Assembly (NCBI RefSeq): GCF_050563535.1
Contig: NZ_JBNXUO010000021.1
Coordinates: 19,234-83,233, forward strand
Source: Falsiroseomonas sp050563535
Lineage (GTDB): Bacteria > Pseudomonadota > Alphaproteobacteria > Acetobacterales > Acetobacteraceae
Direction: 5' to 3'
DNA: 64,000 bases
Shown: one piece after another, positions 59,409 to 64,000 of the stretch
How positions within the stretch are numbered: the stretch's first letter is position 1
Layout of the letters: each line of letters opens with the position of its first letter
Position numbers and translations under genes: made by a program
Notes under the pieces: model-generated
The model's database searches: none
What the model was told of the DNA's origin: nothing
The model's input: the letters and a program-made list of their open reading frames with translations, nothing else

Positions 59409-59581
59409 GCCGACACGAAGTCGCGGCTTGCCTGCCCTGCCCGGAGTGCGGCGGCGAGGCGCTGATGCAGCCGAACCTTGTCCAGAAATGCCAGCGGTGC
59501 GCGTGGTGTTGGCGGCCGCCCTCGATGCGTGGGTCGCCGGTTCGTCGCCCTGGGTTATCAGTGAGGTTGTGCGATGTGTGA
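59405..59581 (+). CDS. Small zinc-ribbon protein (58 aa)
   Basis: MSRHEVAACLPCPECGGEAL and KCQRCAWCW give at least two CxxC pairs. ATG overlaps the previous stop. The Thr-Thr is absent but the MS.HE start is like the tag. Confidence 0.55.
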   Translation: MSRHEVAACLPCPECGGEALMQPNLVQKCQRCAWCWRPPSMRGSPVRRPGLSVRLCDV

Positions 59582-59819
59582 CACGATCCGAGAAACCACG
59601 GTTCGTCGGCGCCTCTACGTTCTTACCGGCGTCGTGCAGTCCGGCAACGCCAGTGAAGTGCTGTCCGGCTGCCTGCTCGCGCCGAGCGAGGACGCGGCAA
59701 GGGGCAACCATGTGCGATGGATGCAGGAGCAGAAGCCGGGGTGGTTGGTGCATTCCGTCAACCTGTTCCCCATCCCGGATGATCTGCTGCGAGACGCCGT
59801 TCGGGAGATTGCCAAATGA
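59574..59819 (+). CDS. Start-tagged small protein (81 aa)
   Basis: MCDTIRETTVRRRLYVLTG tag variant. HSVNLFPIPDDLLRDA at the end. Unknown. Confidence 0.55.
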   Translation: MCDTIRETTVRRRLYVLTGVVQSGNASEVLSGCLLAPSEDAARGNHVRWMQEQKPGWLVHSVNLFPIPDDLLRDAVREIAK

Positions 59820-60226
59820 GCGACCGAGCAGAAGCCACCAACATCGCATTCGCGCTACGCGACTGCCTCGACGGCAATCCGGAAGCGCACGGCCAGATCG
59901 AGTTTGTGGACGCGAGCGACCTGCGCGACACCGCCAACAAGATCGAGCGACTACAGGCCAAGCCGTCCGAGGCCGAAGCCGAGGCGTGCGGCTACCTCGA
60001 TCAGCAGGAGCCTGGATCGAGATGGGTGGTCGCCATGCCTAATTCGTCACAGCAATCGACCGCCCTGCGCCACATCTGGCTGCAACGACAGCCGGACGGC
60101 TCATTTGTGGATTGGGGGCGCCACGGCCCCGGCCGCGTCGGTCCTGCGCTATGGTATCGCGGCGAGGCCGCGAAAATTCTGGCGCTGGTGCTGAGACACA
60201 CGGAAGCCAATCATGACAAACTGTGA
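59816..60226 (+). CDS. Small protein with variant tag (136 aa)
   Basis: MSDRAEATNIAFALRDCL start, helix DLRDTANKIERLQAK, then beta-rich RWVVAMPNSSQQST and LRHIWLQRQPDGSFVDW. Unknown. Confidence 0.55.
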   Translation: MSDRAEATNIAFALRDCLDGNPEAHGQIEFVDASDLRDTANKIERLQAKPSEAEAEACGYLDQQEPGSRWVVAMPNSSQQSTALRHIWLQRQPDGSFVDWGRHGPGRVGPALWYRGEAAKILALVLRHTEANHDKL

Positions 60227-60455
60227 GCAGACGACACGCTTCCGCGCCCGGCTGTCCTATGCGTCCACCTCCGCGCCAGCGACGCCCTCCCAAGCGCGGC
60301 AATTCAACCAGCCGCGCCCTCGGGAGGGCGCCGGGCAAGCGCATCGCTTTGTTGCCCGCATAGCGCGACGCCAGCGCTTCATGCGCGTGCAATGGGACAG
60401 GTTCCGCGCAGCCTGCCGGGCGGGCCGCGGCGTAGTGTGGAGACACGAAGCATGA
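60213..60455 (+). CDS. Start-tagged basic protein (80 aa)
   Basis: MTNCEQTTRFRARLSYAS tag; very basic, with a helix QRFMRVQWDRFRAACR. Could bind nucleic acid. Confidence 0.5.
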   Translation: MTNCEQTTRFRARLSYASTSAPATPSQARQFNQPRPREGAGQAHRFVARIARRQRFMRVQWDRFRAACRAGRGVVWRHEA

Positions 60456-60772
60456 GCGAGCATGAAGTGACCCCAAGCAGCTACGGCCATTCCGAGATGA
60501 TCGAGGCGGACCCCCGCGATGCGGAGAGCATGGCGCTCTGCGCGATCCGCTACACCATTGGTCGCCGCAGCTACATCGTGGGCGACGGCCAGCGATGGGC
60601 GCGCGAGTGGGGCGCTCGCTCCGCGTGGGTGCGCGACGTGATCCGCCGCGATCTGCGAGAGGCGGCCAACCGGGATGGCGCGCTGGGCGACCGCCACGAT
60701 GAGCGGGGATGGCTGGCTGTGCTGGCCGATCTCGACGCGCTTGCCAAGGAGGCCGGCAGCCATGTCGATTGA
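60452..60772 (+). CDS. Small protein with tag-like start (106 aa)
   Basis: MSEHEVTPSSYGHSEM; then CAIRYTIGRRSYIVGDG and AVLADLDALAKEAGS. ATG overlaps the previous stop. Confidence 0.6.
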   Translation: MSEHEVTPSSYGHSEMIEADPRDAESMALCAIRYTIGRRSYIVGDGQRWAREWGARSAWVRDVIRRDLREAANRDGALGDRHDERGWLAVLADLDALAKEAGSHVD

Positions 60773-61130
60773 TCTGGCCGATGAGACGCACCCGGCTCTT
60801 TGGTTGATCGCCTCCGTGCTCGACCACCCGAGCGTCTACATGGGCGGTCCGAGCCCGCACAGCCGCCGCAACGCGCGGCGGATCATCGAGGCGCTGGAGG
60901 CCGAGGGATGGGCGCTGACGAAGATGGGTGAAGCGATGGGTGCGACGAGTGATACCGTCGAGATCGTGCGGCAACGCCTCGCCGATGGCCGCACGATTGC
61001 CGACATCGACGTTCACCGCCTCGTTGAGGAGATCGACGGATTGCGGAAGGCCCTGACCAGGGTGGGGCGCGAGGCACGCGAGGGAATGGAGCGGCTGGCC
61101 GCTCGAATTCACGCGGAGAGGGACCGATGA
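60762..61130 (+). CDS. HTH-containing small protein (122 aa)
   Basis: ALTKMGEAMGATSDTVEIVR reads as a helix-turn-helix, followed by a coiled coil (EIDGLRKALTRVGREAREG). Possibly a regulator. Last gene of the array. Confidence 0.6.
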   Translation: MSIDLADETHPALWLIASVLDHPSVYMGGPSPHSRRNARRIIEALEAEGWALTKMGEAMGATSDTVEIVRQRLADGRTIADIDVHRLVEEIDGLRKALTRVGREAREGMERLAARIHAERDR

Positions 61131-61237
61131 GGCCGCCTCGGCCTGTGGGCCATCGCGCCATACTGGCCCGGCCGCCACGACGCCGCCGCTCGGTTTCGCG
61201 CGGTTTTAGGTGGCTGGATTTTGTCCCCATCGATGGC

Positions 61238-61248
61238 CACATATTAAG
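61238..61248 (+). promoter_or_regulatory. CACATATTAAG half-element before dUTPase
   Basis: Left half matches the palindrome family, like thyX. It lies 24 bp before the dut GTG. The right half is not conserved. Confidence 0.35.
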
Positions 61249-61271
61249 CCCATCACAATGGAGAATGCCAA

Positions 61272-61742
61272 GTGAATGACGCGACGCTTGCCGTCATGAG
61301 GTTGACCACATCCGCCGCCATTCCCTCTCGGGGCAGCGCTGGTGCTGTTGGATATGACCTATGCGCAGACCTGCAAGAGGCGGGAGAGGTGACGATCCAT
61401 CCGCGCGGGCGGGCCGCAATCCCAACAGGAATCGCGGTGGCGATCCCGGAGGGTCTCTACGGGCGCATCGCGCCGCGCTCCGGCCTCGCGCTGAAGGCCG
61501 GCGTCGATGTGTTCGGAGGCGTCATCGACCCAGACTACCGCGGTGAGATCAAGGTCATCCTCCACAACTCCGGATCGGAGCCTCTGACAATTGGTCACGG
61601 GGACCGGATCGCGCAGATCATCCTGGAGCGCGTCGCCGTCATGCCGGTGATGGAGGTGGACCGCCTCGATGCGACCGTTCGCGGCAGCAGCGGCTTCGGA
61701 AGCACGGGCATGTCCGCGGTCACGGAGGTAGCGGGTGCCTGA
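61272..61742 (+). CDS. dut: dUTPase
   Basis: Hydrolyses dUTP to dUMP. The 156-residue protein has all five motifs: SAGAVGYDLCAD, APRSGLALKAGV, GVIDPDYRGEI, GHGDRIAQIILE and RGSSGFGSTG. A GTG start is the likely one. With dCMP deaminase and ThyX it forms dTMP. Confidence 0.95.
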   Translation: MNDATLAVMRLTTSAAIPSRGSAGAVGYDLCADLQEAGEVTIHPRGRAAIPTGIAVAIPEGLYGRIAPRSGLALKAGVDVFGGVIDPDYRGEIKVILHNSGSEPLTIGHGDRIAQIILERVAVMPVMEVDRLDATVRGSSGFGSTGMSAVTEVAGA

Positions 61743-62169
61743 TGCGCGCTGGCAGGGCCGTCTCTTTGGTGTCGCGGAGAGCGTGGCCTCGTGGAGCAAG
61801 GACCCGTCGACGAAGGTTGGGTGCGTCGTTGTGGACGACGACCGCCGCATCATGGCGACCGGCTACAACGGATTCCCGCGCGGGGTGAACGACTCAGATG
61901 ATCGCCTCACACACCGCCCGACGAAGCACCTCCTTGTGGTCCACGCGGAAGCGAACGCCATCGCGGCTGCGGCGAGGGCCGGCGTTTCCCTCAGCGGCTG
62001 CACCGCATATGTGACGCACCCTCCCTGCGCGCAGTGCGCCGCCCTCATGGTTCAGGCGGGAATTGCTCGCGTCTTCTCAAGGGGGGAGCTTCGAGCCGAA
62101 TGGGCTGAATCGGAGGCGGCCGCGAAGACGATCATGGAGGAGGGGGGCGTCGAGTGGATGAGGTCCTGA
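61735..62169 (+). CDS. dCMP deaminase-like protein (144 aa)
   Basis: Deaminates dCMP to dUMP. Zinc motifs HAEANAIAAAARAG and THPPCAQCAALM are intact. STKVGCVVVDDDRRIMATGY is the typical first part. GTG start overlaps dut by 8 nt. Confidence 0.93.
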   Translation: MPDARWQGRLFGVAESVASWSKDPSTKVGCVVVDDDRRIMATGYNGFPRGVNDSDDRLTHRPTKHLLVVHAEANAIAAAARAGVSLSGCTAYVTHPPCAQCAALMVQAGIARVFSRGELRAEWAESEAAAKTIMEEGGVEWMRS

Positions 62170-62384
62170 AGTCTCATATCCTGGATTTGGCCGCCGAGGC
62201 GTCTATCAGGGCCACAGAAGGGAAGGGCGATGCCGACCCCTATGAGAACAGCGATCCCTTCCGCGAGCGGCTGCTGGATGAGATGTGGCGCCTCATGCAC
62301 AGCTTCGAGGGCAACGCCTTCCGAGATGGCAGGGTGCGCGACCGGATCGCGGAAATAGACCGCACGCTCGTCGAGCGCGACTGA
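62154..62384 (+). CDS. Hypothetical protein (76 aa)
   Basis: GTG overlaps the previous gene by 16 nt. Helical (LKSHILDLAAEASIRATEG, FRERLLDEMWRLMHSFEG). Unknown. Confidence 0.55.
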   Translation: MDEVLKSHILDLAAEASIRATEGKGDADPYENSDPFRERLLDEMWRLMHSFEGNAFRDGRVRDRIAEIDRTLVERD

Positions 62385-62536
62385 GCCCACAAACCACGAA
62401 CTTGCGCCGGCCGCGACCCAGGCTGGTGGGTTCGGGCGGCGATCTGGGAGGCTGGCGGCGGGTTGGGCGCCCCCTAGTCAGCCGCTCCGGACAACCAGAC
62501 CGCCGGCCCGCGCATCAAACCGCAAGGAGACAGGCC

Positions 62537-62740
62537 ATGGAGCAGACCCCCGCAGAGCGGGCCGCCCAGGTCTATGATCTGTTCCGTGGCGATCCGCCCG
62601 AGTGCCGCAGCAGCTACCTGCACGACCACTACCGGCGGGGGAAGCTCGGGGTGCAGCGCCCCGGCCGCGATCAGGTCGCTGCCCTCGCTGCATGGAAGGC
62701 GGGGCGCGACGACGCCCAAGCGGCCAATTCATCGCCATAG
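62537..62740 (+). CDS. Hypothetical protein (67 aa)
   Basis: AAGGAGA 6-7 nt before the ATG. PAERAAQVYDLFRGDPPECR, then YLHDHYRRGKLGVQRPGR. Ends just before a strong terminator. The 150-bp gap before it (62385-62536) shows nothing else. Confidence 0.55.
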   Translation: MEQTPAERAAQVYDLFRGDPPECRSSYLHDHYRRGKLGVQRPGRDQVAALAAWKAGRDDAQAANSSP

Positions 62741-62762
62741 GGGCCTGTCTTGGCGACTAACA

Positions 62763-62795
62763 AAACCCCCGAAGGAAGACCCTTCGGGGGTTTTT
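62763..62795. terminator. Bidirectional terminator
   Basis: AACCCCCGAAGG pairs with CCTTCGGGGGTT and is followed by TTTTT; the other side has TTTTG. It separates the plus-strand nucleotide operon from the minus-strand genes. ATGTGATTGATT follows, a half palindrome. Confidence 0.88.
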
Positions 62796-62861
62796 ATGTG
62801 ATTGATTTATCTGCCTTTGCCCATCATGTGGCGGAAATCGCTCGCGCGATGGGCAAGACCA

Positions 62862-63089
62862 TCAGACGAAGGCGCACCAGGGCTCCTCGGGATCATAGGG
62901 GGCGTCCTCCTCTATGTCCGGCTGAAACCACCCAAGATCACGCAGCCTCGCCACATCGCCCTCAGATACGGGTCGGTCGGTCCGAAATATGAATATCTGG
63001 TCGTGCTCGGCTCCGATGTGGTGGCCGTCAGGCTCATCGAAATAGCCGCGAAGGATGCTAATTCCCTCGCTGACCTCTCCGAGGTTCAT
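62862..63089 (-). CDS. Small acidic hypothetical protein (75 aa)
   Basis: AGAGGTGG before the ATG. EHDQIFIFRTDRPVSEGDVA, LGWFQPDIEEDAPYDPEEPW. A pattern found in small phage proteins, function unknown. Confidence 0.65.
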   Translation of the reverse strand: MNLGEVSEGISILRGYFDEPDGHHIGAEHDQIFIFRTDRPVSEGDVARLRDLGWFQPDIEEDAPYDPEEPWCAFV

Positions 63090-63295
63090 GTGCCACCTCT
63101 AGGGTTTTGTCCGTCCCAGAAAAGGGCGTCCGCGCGCCCCATGAGGACGGCAGCGGCGAGCTTCAGCCGACTGATGATGTCGAAGCGACCAAGGGGGCGC
63201 GCGGGGCGGTAAGCTCCGCGAACCCTGACAAGTGGACCATTTTCGATGTAGCTGGCGAGATCGCTGATCTCCCAGCGATTGGGCGCCGACCTCAC
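63086..63295 (-). CDS. Hypothetical protein (69 aa)
   Basis: GTG 63295 overlaps the previous stop. WEISDLASYIENGPLVRVRG, then ISRLKLAAAVLMGRADALF. Unknown. Confidence 0.5.
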   Translation of the reverse strand: MRSAPNRWEISDLASYIENGPLVRVRGAYRPARPLGRFDIISRLKLAAAVLMGRADALFWDGQNPRGGT

Positions 63296-63594
63296 GCGAA
63301 CAGGCCCTTGATGGCCCACATCACCGCCTCCTCAAGCTTCGTCATGGCAATTGCCTCCTCGCGCATCGAGGCCGAGACGCCCAACCCGGACGCCGAACGT
63401 GCGCGCGGGATGCTGAGAAAGAGCGCTTCAAGCTCGGCGGCCTTCCCCTTTATCTCATCATGAAGGGCCAGCTCGTCAGGGCCGGCCCGTCGGTAGCGCG
63501 GCCGAAACCGGCTGGGCTTAATCGTTTCCGACGCAAGTCGCGCGTCCGCCCCGTCGGCGTAGATATGCGCGGCGTTGCCGCTCTCTTCCGTCAT
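63292..63594 (-). CDS. Acb2/Tad1-type cyclic-nucleotide sponge-like protein (100 aa)
   Basis: FRPRYRRAGPDELALHDEIK, then KAAELEALF and, near the end, AIAMTKLEEAVMWAIKGL match the helical hairpin of Acb2/Tad1 anti-defence proteins, which bind CBASS or Thoeris signals. The variant end MTKLEEAVMWAIKG is known in this family. ATG overlaps the previous stop. Call based on my recall of the family. Confidence 0.7.
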   Translation of the reverse strand: MTEESGNAAHIYADGADARLASETIKPSRFRPRYRRAGPDELALHDEIKGKAAELEALFLSIPRARSASGLGVSASMREEAIAMTKLEEAVMWAIKGLFA

Positions 63595-63857
63595 CGCCTG
63601 GATTCCCCTTCCGTTGAAATGAAGGCGCTCGCCTCGATGGCTGCGGCCTGAAGGTCTGCGTAGCCAAGATCTTCGATGGGGCGGCCAGCCCACAACCAGA
63701 CAGGACCGTCGCCAGACCTGCGCTTGCGCGCCTTCGTCGTCACGTTGACCGCATCAAGCAGCGCGATCAGCGCGGCCCGCATCTCGTCCATCTCCGCAAG
63801 AATGCCTCGGATAGGGCGCGCGTCGACGCCCCCAAGGAGGGCCTCTCGATGGCTCAT
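63591..63857 (-). CDS. Hypothetical protein (88 aa)
   Basis: GGGGGAGC about 8 nt before the ATG. ILAEMDEMRAALIALLDAVN, then PVWLWAGRPIEDLGYADLQ. First gene of the minus operon that contains the Acb2-like gene. Confidence 0.6.
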   Translation of the reverse strand: MSHREALLGGVDARPIRGILAEMDEMRAALIALLDAVNVTTKARKRRSGDGPVWLWAGRPIEDLGYADLQAAAIEASAFISTEGESRR

Positions 63858-63958
63858 TGCTGTGCTCCCCCGTGTGTCACCGCGATGCGCGTGTTCGCGT
63901 CCTGTTCGCGCTTTTCGGTGTGCCCACGAAAGCGGGATACCAAGGAAAATCCTGGCTT

Positions 63959-64000
63959 TCCGGCGTTGCGGCACATAAGGCGACGGATTGCTAAACCGTT
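63959..64000 (+). tRNA. Possible 5' part of a tRNA-Ser (GCU), cut by the window end
   Basis: TAAGGCG followed by ACGGA-TTGCTAA-ACCGT looks like a serine tRNA D-arm end and anticodon arm (GCT). The A-A mismatch in the stem and poor D-stem make it doubtful without the 3' half. Confidence 0.25.

Noticed and set aside
55588..60772. CRISPR-like array made by the repeated gene starts
   Set aside because: The repeats are spaced unevenly at coding starts and are only partly alike; no direct repeat-spacer pattern.
61127..61279. Possible 50-aa basic frame between the small-gene array and dut
   Set aside because: Start overlaps the previous stop, but the residues look random, there is no ribosome site, and it covers the CACATATTAAG element.
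63959..64000. Using the serine tRNA-like end as an attachment site
   Set aside because: No integrase and only a doubtful half tRNA are visible, so an att call cannot be supported.

Overview
The window is a stretch of a tailed, siphovirus-like bacteriophage or prophage genome. Its DNA is very GC-rich (strong G/C preference at codon third positions), and its genes are tightly packed, most sharing ATGA or GTGA stop/start overlaps. The host is probably an alphaproteobacterium: the phage carries a GapR (DUF2312) protein, a family typical of that class, and the codon usage and small-protein families fit. No integrase, repressor, DNA polymerase or primase is visible, so lifestyle cannot be decided, and the genome probably continues beyond both ends.

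Layout. (1) 0-7 kb: packaging and accessory genes: small terminase, a divergent ThyX, an outer-membrane beta-barrel protein, large terminase, small unknowns, a tRNA-Trp with encoded CCA and its terminator, and a DUF968-like zinc/HNH protein. (2) 7-27.6 kb: an unusually long head module. Between portal and major capsid lie about 17 kb of large proteins: a JAMM-like/nuclease-like fusion, a head spike, an SPP1 gp7/Mu F-type minor head protein, glycine-zipper proteins, a 1,199-residue XkdF-type protease fusion and a likely scaffold. Several share a short N-terminal LSEA..QRREAAKARW motif and DGDGDG motifs. (3) 27.6-46.9 kb: connector, tail tube, tail chaperones G and GT (candidate -1 frameshift), a lone minus-strand membrane protein, a 2,437-residue tape measure with six exact 26-residue repeats, distal tail proteins, and fibres/adhesins. 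(4) 47-50 kb: lysis region with a DUF6127-like membrane protein, a metallophosphoesterase, a GH108 endolysin and a 3TM-type holin, closed by a bidirectional terminator.

(5) 50-53.1 kb, minus strand: GapR, SSB, small unknowns, two SLOG (DUF2493) proteins, one fused to a NADAR-like domain, and a HicA-fold-like protein. (6) 53.2-55.3 kb, plus strand: a small ribbon-helix-helix-like protein, a Dda/RecD2-like helicase and an adenine methyltransferase. (7) 55.3-61.1 kb: about 24 very small overlapping genes, most starting with a shared tag (Met, a few acidic/polar residues, then Thr-Thr, often Asp-Trp). (8) 61.3-62.7 kb: dUTPase and dCMP deaminase, which with ThyX form a dUMP-to-dTMP route. (9) 62.8-63.9 kb, minus strand: small genes including a likely Acb2/Tad1-type cyclic-nucleotide sponge.

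The strongest unexplained signal is a family of AT-rich palindromes, CACAT-(2 or 4 nt)-ATGTG, in gaps just upstream of thyX, tRNA-Trp, the XkdF protease, major capsid, tail tube, tail chaperone and lysis genes. They look like a genome-wide operator or promoter system. With the start-tagged small-gene array and the SLOG/NADAR plus Acb2-like genes, they are the best candidates for new biology here.
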